Assembly: GCF_016009175.1 (NCBI RefSeq)
Contig: NZ_JADUCM010000018.1
Span: 1-64,000 of the forward strand
DNA length: 64,000 nucleotides
Reading direction: 5' to 3'
DNA from: Pseudomonas alkylphenolica
GTDB taxonomy: Bacteria > Pseudomonadota > Gammaproteobacteria > Pseudomonadales > Pseudomonadaceae
Within the stretch, counting starts at the first letter, position 1. The number at the start of each line of letters is the position of its first letter. The notes below the pieces were generated by a model. The model was not told where the DNA came from, did not search any database, and was given only the letters and a program-made list of their open reading frames with translations. Of the stretch, positions 54,281-62,372 are shown one piece after another. The translations under genes were made by a program, and so were the position numbers.

Positions 54281-54305
54281 TGCCGCACAGCAGCGGCAAT
54301 TTTTC
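54281..54305 (+). terminator. Intrinsic terminator before the lptF operon
   Basis: Six-base arms TGCCGC and GCGGCA with a six-base loop are followed by ATTTTT. It ends transcription from the hypothetical gene at 53832, immediately before the AlgU-type promoter. Confidence 0.6.
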
Positions 54306-54306
54306 T

Positions 54307-54334
54307 GAACTATTGAAAAAACGTTTCGGTCACA
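54307..54334 (+). promoter_or_regulatory. AlgU (sigma-22) promoter candidate for the DUF4398-lptF pair
   Basis: GAACTA (54307-54312), 17 bases, then TCACA (54330-54334) fits the AlgU pattern GAACTT-N16/17-TCxxA. The P. aeruginosa homologues of this gene pair are known AlgU-regulated genes. The leader of about 90 bases contains a CAACCC/GGGTTG hairpin (54354-54382). Confidence 0.6.
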
Positions 54335-54428
54335 GCCAGTAGCCATCACGGTACAACCCGCCTCCTCGAGTCGGTGGGGTTGCGCCGATGGACTGTTACG
54401 GAATTCGTTGTTCATCAGGAGTGATCCA

Positions 54429-54842
54429 ATGGAGTTGACCACCATGAAGACCCGTCCCGTTAACACCTCATCCACTCACCTGCGCAGGTTCAAGCTGGCC
54501 GCCCTGGCGCTGGGCAGCAGCCTGGTACTGGCTGGCTGCGCCGGTAACCCGCCCACCGAGCAGTACGCCGTGAGCCAATCGGCAGTCAACTCGGCCGTCA
54601 CCGCCGGGGGCACAGAGTTTGCCGCCGTGGAAATGAAAGCCGCCCAGGACAAGCTCAAACAGGCTGAAATCGCCATGCATGACAAGCAATACGATGACGC
54701 CAAGCGCCTGGCCGAGCAGGCCGAATGGGATGCCCGCGTTGCCGAGCGCAAGGCGCAGGCCGCCAAGGCAGAAAAAGCCCTGCAGGATGCCCATCAAGGC
54801 GTTCAGGACCTGCGTGAGGAAGGCTTGCGCAACGCTCAGTGA
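54429..54842 (+). CDS. DUF4398 domain lipoprotein
   Basis: The 137-residue precursor has a lipoprotein signal peptide with lipobox VLAGC near residue 38. This is followed by a short domain with CAGNPPTEQYAVSQSAVNSA and then a long coiled-coil of Ala, Lys and Glu (about 70-130), as in DUF4398 proteins. AGGAG lies seven bases before the ATG at 54429; an internal ATG at codon 6 is also possible. It is followed 49 bases later by lptF, and the two share the AlgU-type promoter. Confidence 0.82.
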   Translation: MELTTMKTRPVNTSSTHLRRFKLAALALGSSLVLAGCAGNPPTEQYAVSQSAVNSAVTAGGTEFAAVEMKAAQDKLKQAEIAMHDKQYDDAKRLAEQAEWDARVAERKAQAAKAEKALQDAHQGVQDLREEGLRNAQ

Positions 54843-54891
54843 AGCGGCGCTAACGCCCCATGCATTCGTAACTGATCAAAGGATGAAGACC

Positions 54892-55680
54892 ATGCGCAAT
54901 CACTTGATGATCCCCACCCTGCTGGCCCTGAGCATTGGCCTGAGCGCCTGCGCCACACCGCCCAACGCCAACCTGGAATCGGCCCGGAGCAATTTTTCTG
55001 CGCTGCAGAGCAACCCGCAATCGACCAAAGTGGCTGCCCTTGAAACCAAGGATGCCCAGGAATCGTTGAACAAAGCCGACGCGGCCTACCTGAACAAGGA
55101 GGACCCGAAGAGCGTCGATCAGCTTGCCTACCTGACCAACCAGCGCGTTGAAGTGGCCAAGCAGACCATCGCCCTGCGCACGGCCGAAGGCAACCTGGAG
55201 GATGCCTCCGCCCAGCGTACCCAGGCGCGCCTGGATGCACGCGATGCACAGATCAGAAAGCTGCAGGACAGCCTGAATGCCAAGCAGACTGATCGCGGCA
55301 CCCTGGTGACCTTCGGTGACGTGCTGTTTGATTTTGACAAGGCCACGCTCAAGAGCAGCGCCCTGCCCAACGTCACCACCCTGGCGCGTTACCTTCAGGA
55401 AAACCCTGATCGCAAGGTGATTGTCGAGGGCTATACCGACAGCAAAGGCAGCGCCAGCTACAACCAGTCGCTGTCGGAGCGCCGTGCAGCCTCTGTGCGC
55501 GCGGCGCTGGTGCGTGCCGGGGTAGAGCCTACCCGGGTTGTTGCCCAGGGCTATGGCAAGGAATACCCGGTGGCCGACAACACGAGCAATTCCGGCCGGG
55601 CGCAAAACCGTCGGGTGGAAGTGACGATTTCCAACGATAACCAACCGGTGGCGCCGCGCTCGGTGAGCCAGGCGTATTGA
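54892..55680 (+). CDS. lptF: OmpA-family outer-membrane lipoprotein LptF
   Basis: The 262-residue precursor has a lipobox LSAC (about residues 18-21), an N-terminal DUF4398-like coiled-coil (about 25-140) and a C-terminal OmpA peptidoglycan-binding domain (about 145-245). The latter has VLFDFDKATLKSSA, VEGYTDSKGSASYNQSLSERRA and GRAQNRRVEV. By domain layout and position after ppc and a DUF4398 gene it matches P. aeruginosa LptF, an AlgU-regulated outer-membrane protein. AGGA lies eight bases before the ATG. A REP pair follows. Confidence 0.82.
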   Translation: MRNHLMIPTLLALSIGLSACATPPNANLESARSNFSALQSNPQSTKVAALETKDAQESLNKADAAYLNKEDPKSVDQLAYLTNQRVEVAKQTIALRTAEGNLEDASAQRTQARLDARDAQIRKLQDSLNAKQTDRGTLVTFGDVLFDFDKATLKSSALPNVTTLARYLQENPDRKVIVEGYTDSKGSASYNQSLSERRAASVRAALVRAGVEPTRVVAQGYGKEYPVADNTSNSGRAQNRRVEVTISNDNQPVAPRSVSQAY

Positions 55681-55687
55681 AGGTAGC

Positions 55688-55752
55688 TTCGCCGGCAAGC
55701 CCGGTTCCTACAGGTGATCGCCGCCTGTAGGAACGAGGCTTGCCCGCGATGA
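55688..55752. repeat. REP pair between convergent genes
   Basis: TTCGCCGGCAAGCCCGGTTC (from 55688) and GTAGGAACGAGGCTTGCCCG (from 55727) are inverted REP cores around a 10-base centre. It fills the gap between the stops of lptF and the small membrane-protein gene. Confidence 0.8.
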
Positions 55753-55761
55753 ACCCACCGC

Positions 55762-56088
55762 CTACTGGACTTGCTGCGGTGTCTCTTCACCCAGGCAACG
55801 CACCGCCTGTTTCTTGTTGTTCACCAGCACACCGGTCAAGCCTTTTTGCGCGGTATCGAACAGCACCAGCACGCCATCGACGCACTGGGCAACCTGCGTC
55901 GCCGGCTGCAGGGAAATCTTGTAGTCCTCCCCCGGCACCGTCTTGAGCATGGTGAAATCGGACAACAGCAGCGCGTCCTGTGGCTTGGCGAAATGCAGAT
56001 AACCGTAGTACCACAAGGCACCGACAGTACCGATGATGCTGCAGACACCGGTGATGATCAGGGGGATCGCGTTGCGTTCTTCACTCAT
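55762..56088 (-). CDS. Small hypothetical membrane protein
   Basis: The 108-residue protein has a short cytoplasmic N terminus (MSEERNA), one transmembrane helix (IPLIITGVCSIIGTVGALWYYGYL) and a soluble C-terminal domain of about 75 residues with two cysteines (VAQCVDG and VRCLGEE) that could pair. I do not recognise a family. Its ATG overlaps the stop of the hydrolase gene by four bases (ATGA), making it the last gene of a tight minus-strand cluster. Confidence 0.72.
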   Translation of the reverse strand: MSEERNAIPLIITGVCSIIGTVGALWYYGYLHFAKPQDALLLSDFTMLKTVPGEDYKISLQPATQVAQCVDGVLVLFDTAQKGLTGVLVNNKKQAVRCLGEETPQQVQ

Positions 56089-57008
56089 TGTGACGTCTCG
56101 TCAGGGTAATTGGGGACCTCGGCCAGACGCCGCAATCCATTGAAATGTTCAGGGTCATCGAGAAATTTCAGCATCACCTGGCGCCAGGTACGGTCGGCAA
56201 AGGTCTGTACGTGCCCGCCGCGGGTCAGTTGCAGCACCCGCGGCGGTGGCGCCGCCTGGTACAGTTCGATGCCGTTGCGCAGCGGTACGATCGGGTCGTC
56301 AATGCTGTGGAAAAACAGTTTGGGTGGCGTCTTGATCTGCGCAATCGAACGAATCGCACTGTCGCCATCAGGCACCAGCCAGGACAGCGGCACCTGCAGC
56401 GGCCAGGTCAGCCATGAGTTGCTCAGGGCAAATCGCCCGACCTGGCGGTAGCTGGCGGGCACACCGTCGAACACCAGGGCCTTGAAACGTTGCGCCTGTT
56501 GCGGTTGCTGGGCCAGGTAATGAATGGCCATGGCGCCGCCCAGGCTTTGCCCCAGCAGCACCTGTGGCTTGCCTTGCACCTCGGGGGCCTTGTCCAGCCA
56601 GTCGAGCGCTGCAGTAATGTCCTGGTAGACCTCCGGTAAAGTCGGCTTGCCTTCGGACAAGCCGTAACCGCGATAGTCCAGCAACAGCACCTGATAACCC
56701 TGCTCCGGCAGCCACCAGCTTCCGCCCAGGTGCATCGGCAGGTTGCCACCGTTGCCGTGCAGGTGCAGCACCGTGCCCTTGACCGCCACGCCCGGCTTGG
56801 CAGGCAGCCACCAGGCGTGCAGGCGCGTACCGTCCGCTGCCGTAAGGGTCAGGTCGCGGTATTCAAGCTTGGCTTTCTCGGGCGTGAACAGCTGGCCGGG
56901 CTCGGGGTAGAACAGCAGTGAACTGCAGCCGCCCAGACTCAACAGCACCAGCAGCAGGCCCAGGGTCCTGCACCATGCGTCAGAGAATGTTCGAATAATC
57001 GGCTTCAA
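56085..57008 (-). CDS. Alpha/beta hydrolase lipoprotein
   Basis: The 307-residue precursor has a lipobox LSLGGC (about residues 23-28) and an alpha/beta hydrolase domain with the catalytic serine in LLGQSLGGAMA, an aspartate in HSIDDPIVPL and a histidine in RGGHVQTF. Substrates of this BAAT/serine aminopeptidase-like group vary. The only start giving a signal peptide is a TTG at 57008, 29 bases inside the upstream gene, which implies translational coupling. It is followed by an overlapping small membrane-protein gene. Confidence 0.82.
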   Translation of the reverse strand: MKPIIRTFSDAWCRTLGLLLVLLSLGGCSSLLFYPEPGQLFTPEKAKLEYRDLTLTAADGTRLHAWWLPAKPGVAVKGTVLHLHGNGGNLPMHLGGSWWLPEQGYQVLLLDYRGYGLSEGKPTLPEVYQDITAALDWLDKAPEVQGKPQVLLGQSLGGAMAIHYLAQQPQQAQRFKALVFDGVPASYRQVGRFALSNSWLTWPLQVPLSWLVPDGDSAIRSIAQIKTPPKLFFHSIDDPIVPLRNGIELYQAAPPPRVLQLTRGGHVQTFADRTWRQVMLKFLDDPEHFNGLRRLAEVPNYPDETSQ

Positions 57009-58257
57009 TCCGGTCCAGGCTCAGGTGGTTAAGGAAGTTGGAGAAACACATCCAGGCCGACAGTGCGTTGAGGTCGCGAAACTGCTCCGGCAAATACTTG
57101 GGCGGTTCCACCAGACCTTCATCGACCAGTTGACGCAAGGTGCGCATGTCCTCAAGGGTGGTCTTGCCACAGAACAGCAAGGGGATCTGTTCGAGCTTGC
57201 CCTTGCGCACGGCCAACTGAATATAGTTGTAAACCATGATAAAGCCCTTGAGGTAGGACAAGTCCTTGGTAAACGGCAAGCCATTGGGTACCGAACCACG
57301 AAACACCCGGCTGGCATTGCCGTAACTGGCTGCCATGTCGAAGCCCTGTGCGCGGAAGAACTCGTAGATCTGCATGAAGTCCGCCCCCTCCTCGACCATG
57401 TGAATGGCCCGGGTACGGTTGGTCAGCTTGCGCAAGCGACTTGGGTAAGAGGCAAAGGCGATGACCTCCATGAGGATCGCCAGGCCTTCCTGGGTCACCG
57501 TCGACGAGGGCGGCCCCTTGGCCAGGAAGGTACAGATCGGCTGGTTCAGGCCGTTCAGGGTGGTGCCAACATGCACCAGCCCTTCATGCACTTCCAGCGC
57601 GCGCACATCGCGGCTGTTGAACATCGCATCGCTGCGGATCTTGATGTAGTCCGCGCCGGCGGCGGCATCGGCGACGATACCGTCGGACTCGAACACCCGG
57701 ATGGTGTCCTCGGCCTCGTTGAACACCTTGTTCAATCGCCCCTGGAGCATCTCCACCGCCTGCTTGGCGGTCAGATCCTTCGGTTCGTCCTTGAGGTCGC
57801 CGCGGCCGTCGATGTTGTTCAGGTAGTCCGAAAGCATCAGCCCCAGGTCTGCCAGGGTCGGGTCACCGGCATGAAACGCATCGGAGGCGGCGCCATACAA
57901 CTCCTGGGAGATCAGGCCGAAATCCTCGGTGCCGCGCGCTTCGAGCATGCGCACCACCATGCGGTACTCCTTGCACATGCGCCGCATGATCTGCCCGACC
58001 GGGTTGAACTGGCCCAGTTGGCGGGTGATGTCGCGCTCGATGTTCTGGAACTCGAGCTTCACCGCCGCCGAATCGAACGACAGTGGCCGCCCCAGGTAAT
58101 AGGCACGGTCCACCGCCGGTGGCTCCTTGCCTTTGGCCTTGAGGAAACCCTGGCGGATGCTGTCGTCCCATTTCACCGCATCGAGCACGCGAATGGGCGT
58201 TTGTGCCAGGACAATGCGATCAGACAGGGCACGTATCGTCTGCTGGTACTCGTCCAC
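56980..58257 (-). CDS. DUF1704/MATCAP-like putative metallopeptidase (QEGLA-motif protein)
   Basis: The 425-residue protein belongs to the family annotated as flavohemoglobin-expression-modulating QEGLA-motif or tyrosine/phenylalanine carboxypeptidase domain proteins. It carries HEGLVH (residues 224-229), an HExxxH zinc motif, and QEGLA at 256-260, whose glutamate (E257) is placed to be the third ligand. These features relate it to eukaryotic MATCAP peptidases. No signal peptide is seen, so it is cytoplasmic. The start is GTG at 58257 with an AGGAG site. It sits between a lipoprotein gene (24-base gap) and the hydrolase gene (29-base overlap). Its substrate is unknown. Confidence 0.85.
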   Translation of the reverse strand: MDEYQQTIRALSDRIVLAQTPIRVLDAVKWDDSIRQGFLKAKGKEPPAVDRAYYLGRPLSFDSAAVKLEFQNIERDITRQLGQFNPVGQIMRRMCKEYRMVVRMLEARGTEDFGLISQELYGAASDAFHAGDPTLADLGLMLSDYLNNIDGRGDLKDEPKDLTAKQAVEMLQGRLNKVFNEAEDTIRVFESDGIVADAAAGADYIKIRSDAMFNSRDVRALEVHEGLVHVGTTLNGLNQPICTFLAKGPPSSTVTQEGLAILMEVIAFASYPSRLRKLTNRTRAIHMVEEGADFMQIYEFFRAQGFDMAASYGNASRVFRGSVPNGLPFTKDLSYLKGFIMVYNYIQLAVRKGKLEQIPLLFCGKTTLEDMRTLRQLVDEGLVEPPKYLPEQFRDLNALSAWMCFSNFLNHLSLDRIEADYSNIL

Positions 58258-58281
58258 CCTACACTCCTTGATTGGTCTGTA

Positions 58282-58827
58282 TTACTTGCCGGCCCGCTGG
58301 AACCGCGCCACTTCGATAAACAGGTCGGAATTGGCCGGATCGTCCAGATACGCCAGGACGCGCTCGGCCGGGCTGTCGATCAGCACGCCTTCACCGTGAT
58401 CCGCTGACACCTCATAGGTGCGCCCGCTGAGCTCTTTCTTGTCCACGGCCTGGCTGACCTGTTCGACATCGAGGTTGTATACCACCAGTTCCTTGCGATC
58501 GGTGATTTCGAACCCGCCAATCAGGAAGTTGCCCCCCAGGCGCTTGGGCACACCGGCCGAGAGGTACCAGCGACTACCGTGACGAGATACGGTGAAGACG
58601 TACTCATCACGTTTTTTGTCCTTGCCGATGGCCACTGCCTTGTAGGCATCGCCACCGCTACGGCTGATCTGCAGCGTCAGCGGCTCTCCCCAGGCATCTT
58701 TGCTGGTCCATTTGCCGAGCAGGGCCTTGGGCGCCGCCTCATTGGCCGGCATGGGCTCGTTGAAGGTCACCAGACAACCGCCAAGCAGCAAAAACGACAG
58801 CGCCAACAGCAGACTTCTGGCTTTCAT
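58282..58827 (-). CDS. Hypothetical lipoprotein
   Basis: The 181-residue precursor has a lipoprotein signal peptide (MKARSLLLALSFLLLGGC, lipobox LLGGC). The mature protein has several predicted beta strands (LLGKWTSKDAWGEPLTLQIS, EYVFTVSRHGSRWYLSAG) that suggest a lipocalin-like or small barrel fold, and a helical C terminus. I do not recognise a family. An AAGGAGA site precedes the ATG at 58827. It lies 28 bases after the TetR gene and 24 before the MATCAP-like gene. Confidence 0.78.
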   Translation of the reverse strand: MKARSLLLALSFLLLGGCLVTFNEPMPANEAAPKALLGKWTSKDAWGEPLTLQISRSGGDAYKAVAIGKDKKRDEYVFTVSRHGSRWYLSAGVPKRLGGNFLIGGFEITDRKELVVYNLDVEQVSQAVDKKELSGRTYEVSADHGEGVLIDSPAERVLAYLDDPANSDLFIEVARFQRAGK

Positions 58828-58855
58828 CAGGTTCTCCTTGAAATAGGGTCGCGTC

Positions 58856-59560
58856 TCACACGGCAGCCAGCACCAGATGCAGGTACCGGGTAAGGATAGC
58901 GAGCATCTGCGCATGCGCATCGGCCTGTGAGCCGTCGAGCAGGCCCTGATATTCCATCTGCTCGATAATCGCCGTCAACACCAGCGCATCCTGCTGAGGC
59001 TGGCGCGAACCCACGACCTGAAGCAGCTGGCAGGCACCGCGCAGCAAAATCTGCTCGTGCAGCTTGACCAGTTCAGCCAGCCGCGGGCACAACAGGGCCT
59101 CCTGGCGAAACGCCTGTTCGGCCATGAGAAAGTCGCGGCGGTTGTGCAATTGGCGCTGCACGTACTCAGCCGTCATCCTGGCCACTTCATCGGCCAGCTG
59201 CGCCCGCCATTGCGGGCTGCCATCGCCTTGGGACAGCAACTGGCGCAACAGCACTTCGCTGTTCTCCCACAGTTTGGCCATGTACGCGGCACTGCGTTCT
59301 ACATACTGGGCGAAGGTATCGGTGAGCAGGTCCTCGATATCCTTGAAGTAGTAGGTGGTCGCCGACAGCGGTACCCCGGCTTCGGCAGCCACCGCGCGGT
59401 GACGTACACCGCGTACACCTTCGCGCACGACGATGCGCATGGCGGCATCGAGGATGTCCTGGCGCCGTTGTTCACTGCCCTGGCGACTGGCCTTGCGCCC
59501 TTGGTACTGCACACTTTCGGCAACCGCGGTGGCAACGCCGGCGGCACCCTGTTGAGCCAT
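58856..59560 (-). CDS. TetR-family transcriptional regulator
   Basis: The 234-residue protein has a TetR helix-turn-helix at about 40-85 (RRQDILDAAMRIVVREGV and AVAAEAGVPLSATTYYF) after an unusually long N-terminal lead, and a helical ligand domain. I chose the ATG at 59560 over one ten codons upstream. As the first gene of a close-packed minus-strand set (lipoprotein, MATCAP-like, hydrolase, membrane protein) it may control that set and itself. The next gene upstream is lysS, ending in a strong terminator. Confidence 0.85.
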   Translation of the reverse strand: MAQQGAAGVATAVAESVQYQGRKASRQGSEQRRQDILDAAMRIVVREGVRGVRHRAVAAEAGVPLSATTYYFKDIEDLLTDTFAQYVERSAAYMAKLWENSEVLLRQLLSQGDGSPQWRAQLADEVARMTAEYVQRQLHNRRDFLMAEQAFRQEALLCPRLAELVKLHEQILLRGACQLLQVVGSRQPQQDALVLTAIIEQMEYQGLLDGSQADAHAQMLAILTRYLHLVLAAV

Positions 59561-59625
59561 TGCAGGAGTCACTGCTGATCTACCCCCCAAAGTTGGATCC
59601 GATAAAGGAATTTTCTACAGGCATG

Positions 59626-59650
59626 AAAAAGCCGCCCCGGAAGGCGGCTT
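59626..59650 (-). terminator. Intrinsic terminator of lysS
   Basis: Arms AAGCCGCC and GGCGGCTT with a six-base loop are followed on the minus strand by TTT, beginning 12 bases after the lysS stop codon. It separates lysS from the TetR cluster. Confidence 0.75.
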
Positions 59651-59661
59651 GTTCAGGTTAC

Positions 59662-61164
59662 TCAGGCCTGTGGACGCATGTGCGGGAACAGGATCACATC
59701 ACGAATCGATGGCGAGTTGGTCAGCAGCATGACCAGACGGTCGATACCAATGCCTTCACCGGCCGTTGGCGGCATGCCGTACTCCAGGGCGCGAACGAAG
59801 TCGGCGTCGTAGTGCATGGCTTCGTCGTCGCCGGCGTCCTTGTCGGCCACCTGGGCCATGAAACGCTCTGCCTGGTCTTCCGCGTCGTTGAGCTCGGAAT
59901 AGGCGTTGGCGATTTCACGGCCACCGATGAACAGCTCGAAGCGGTCGGTGACGTTCGGGTTCTCGTCATTGCGACGTGCCAGCGGCGACACTTCGAACGG
60001 GTACTGGGTAATGAAGTGCGGCTGCTCCAGCTTGTGCTCGACCAGCTCTTCGAAAATCATCACCTGCAGCTTGCCCAGGCCTTCGAAGCCCAGGACCTTG
60101 GCACCGGCTTTCTTGGCGATCGCGCGGGCCTTGTCGATGTCGTTGAGGTCATCGGCAGTCAGATCGGGGTTGTACTTGAGGATCGAGTCGAACACCGACA
60201 GGCGTACGAACGGCTCGCCGAAGTGGAACACCTTGTCACCGTACGGCACGTCGGTGCTGCCCAGCACCAGCTGCGCCAGTTCACGGAACAGCTCTTCGGT
60301 GAGGTCCATGTTGTCTTCGTAGTCAGCGTAGGCCTGGTAGAACTCGAGCATGGTGAACTCGGGGTTGTGCCGGGTCGAAACGCCTTCGTTACGGAAGTTG
60401 CGGTTGATCTCGAAGACCTTTTCAAAACCACCTACCACCAGACGCTTGAGGTACAGCTCCGGCGCGATACGCAGGAACATGGCCATGTCCAGGGCATTGT
60501 GGTGGGTTTCAAACGGCTTGGCTGCTGCGCCACCGGGGATGGTCTGCAGCATCGGCGTTTCCACTTCAAGGAAGTCGCGCTTGATGAGGAAATTGCGGAT
60601 GTGGTTGATGACCTGCGAGCGGACGCGGAAGGTATCGCGAACTTCTTCGTTGACCATCAGGTCGACGTAGCGCTGGCGATAGCGCTGCTCGGTGTCGGTC
60701 AGACCGTGGTGTTTGTCCGGCAGCGGGCGCAGCGACTTGGTCAGCAGGCGCACGTTGGTCATTTCGACGTACAGGTCGCCCTTGCCGGAACGGGCCAGGG
60801 TGCCTTCGGCGGCGATGATGTCGCCCAGGTCCCAGGTTTTCACGGCGGCCAGGGTTTCTTCCGGCAGGGTCTTGCGGTTGACGTAGACCTGGATACGCCC
60901 GGTCATGTCCTGGATCACCATGAACGAGCCACGGTTGAGCATGATGCGCCCGGCAACCTTGACCGGAATCGCTGCAGCTTCCAGCTCTTCCTTGGTCTTG
61001 TCGACATACTTTTTCTGCAGGTCGTTGCAGTAGCTGTCACGGCGGAAGTCGTTGGGGAAGGCATTACCCTTGGCGCGCTCGGCAGCAAGCTTTTCCTTGC
61101 GCAGCGCGATCAGGGTGTTTTCTTCCTGTTGCAGGTCTTGCGGGTCGAGTTTGAGGTCGCTCAT
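59662..61164 (-). CDS. lysS: Lysine--tRNA ligase, class II
   Basis: LysS charges tRNA-Lys. The 500-residue protein has an N-terminal OB-fold anticodon-binding domain (about 60-150) and a class II catalytic domain with motif 2 (FEINRNFRNEGVSTRHNPEF) and motif 3 (GIGIDRLVMLLTNSPSIRDV). Length is normal. It lies 71 bases after prfB on the same strand, the widely conserved prfB-lysS order. Confidence 0.98.
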   Translation of the reverse strand: MSDLKLDPQDLQQEENTLIALRKEKLAAERAKGNAFPNDFRRDSYCNDLQKKYVDKTKEELEAAAIPVKVAGRIMLNRGSFMVIQDMTGRIQVYVNRKTLPEETLAAVKTWDLGDIIAAEGTLARSGKGDLYVEMTNVRLLTKSLRPLPDKHHGLTDTEQRYRQRYVDLMVNEEVRDTFRVRSQVINHIRNFLIKRDFLEVETPMLQTIPGGAAAKPFETHHNALDMAMFLRIAPELYLKRLVVGGFEKVFEINRNFRNEGVSTRHNPEFTMLEFYQAYADYEDNMDLTEELFRELAQLVLGSTDVPYGDKVFHFGEPFVRLSVFDSILKYNPDLTADDLNDIDKARAIAKKAGAKVLGFEGLGKLQVMIFEELVEHKLEQPHFITQYPFEVSPLARRNDENPNVTDRFELFIGGREIANAYSELNDAEDQAERFMAQVADKDAGDDEAMHYDADFVRALEYGMPPTAGEGIGIDRLVMLLTNSPSIRDVILFPHMRPQA

Positions 61165-61235
61165 GTCGTTACACTTTCCATCTGGGGTTCATTGCCCCCG
61201 CCCGCAGGCGAGGGTCTTATAGCGGGTCGGGAAAC

Positions 61236-62331
61236 TTACAGCCCCTGCTTGAGGCTGGCTTCCAGGTACTCGTCGAGGTCGCCGTCGAGCACCTTGTTGC
61301 AGTCGCTGCGTTCAACGCCGGTACGCAGGTCCTTGATGCGCGAGTCATCAAGCACGTAGGACCGGATCTGGTGGCCCCAGCCGATGTCCGACTTGCTGTC
61401 TTCCAGTGCCTGGGAGGCGGCGTTGCGTTTTTGCATTTCCAGCTCGTACAACTTGGCCCGCAGCATTTTCATGGCGGTGTCCTTGTTCGCGTGCTGGGAG
61501 CGTTCGTTCTGGCACGCCACCACGGTGTTGGTCGGCACGTGGGTGATACGTACGGCCGAGTCGGTGGTGTTTACGTGCTGACCGCCCGCGCCCGAGGAGC
61601 GGTAGGTATCGATGCGCAGGTCCGATGGGTTGATGTCGATCTCGACCTTGTCGTCGATCTCGGGGGACACGAACACCGCCGAGAACGAGGTGTGGCGACG
61701 GGCGCCGGAGTCGAACGGGCTCTTGCGTACCAGGCGGTGCACGCCGATTTCGGTGCGCAGCCAGCCGAAGGCGTATTCGCCCTTGATGTGCACGGTGGCG
61801 CCCTTGATGCCGGCAACCTCACCTTCGGAAAGCTCGATGATGGTGGCGTCGAAGCCACGCTTGTCGGCCCAGCGCAGGTACATGCGCAGCAGGATGTTGG
61901 CCCAGTCCTGGGCCTCGGTGCCGCCGGAGCCGGCCTGGATGTCCAGGTAGGCGTTGTTCATGTCCATCTCACCGCTGAACATGCGGCGGAACTCGAGCAG
62001 TGCCAGGGCCTCTTCCAGGCCTTCCAGCTCGGTCACGACGTCGGCTACGGCGCCTTCATCGTTTTCGCCGACGGCCATGTCGAGCAGGTCCTGGCAGTCG
62101 GCCAGGCCACCGGCCAGCTTGTCCAGGGTCTCGACGACCTGCGCCAGCATGGCGCGCTCGCGGCCGAGTGCCTGGGCGTATTCAGGCTTGTTCCAGACGT
62201 TCGGGTCTTCGAGTTCGCGGTTGACTTCGATCAGGCGGTCATGCTTTTGATCGTAGTCAAAGATACCCCCGAATGGACTCGGAGCGCTCGGTCAGGTCCT
62301 TGATGGTGTTCAGGATCGGTTGGATTTCCAT
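61236..62331 (-). CDS. prfB: Peptide chain release factor 2, with programmed +1 frameshift
   Basis: RF2 ends translation at UGA and UAA. The gene starts at the ATG at 62331 (MEIQPILNTIKDLTERS), meets an in-frame UGA at codon 25 (62257-62259) in the frameshift site CTT-TGA-C, and continues in the +1 frame as LDYDQKHDRL. An internal Shine-Dalgarno-like run GGGGGT (62265-62270) sits just before it. With the shift the product is 364 residues, normal for RF2, with the SPF tripeptide in RKSPFDSGARR and GGQ in GAGGQHVNTT. Frameshifting increases when RF2 is scarce, giving autoregulation. A caller treating the stop as real would wrongly start at 62150. Confidence 0.97.
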
Positions 62332-62372
62332 GGGCGGGCAACTCTCGTGCGTAATCGGTAGAAAAGCGGGAG

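Noticed and set aside
62150..62331. prfB as a frameshifted pseudogene
   Set aside because: The stop lies in the canonical recoding site with the internal Shine-Dalgarno-like run, and the rest of RF2 is intact.
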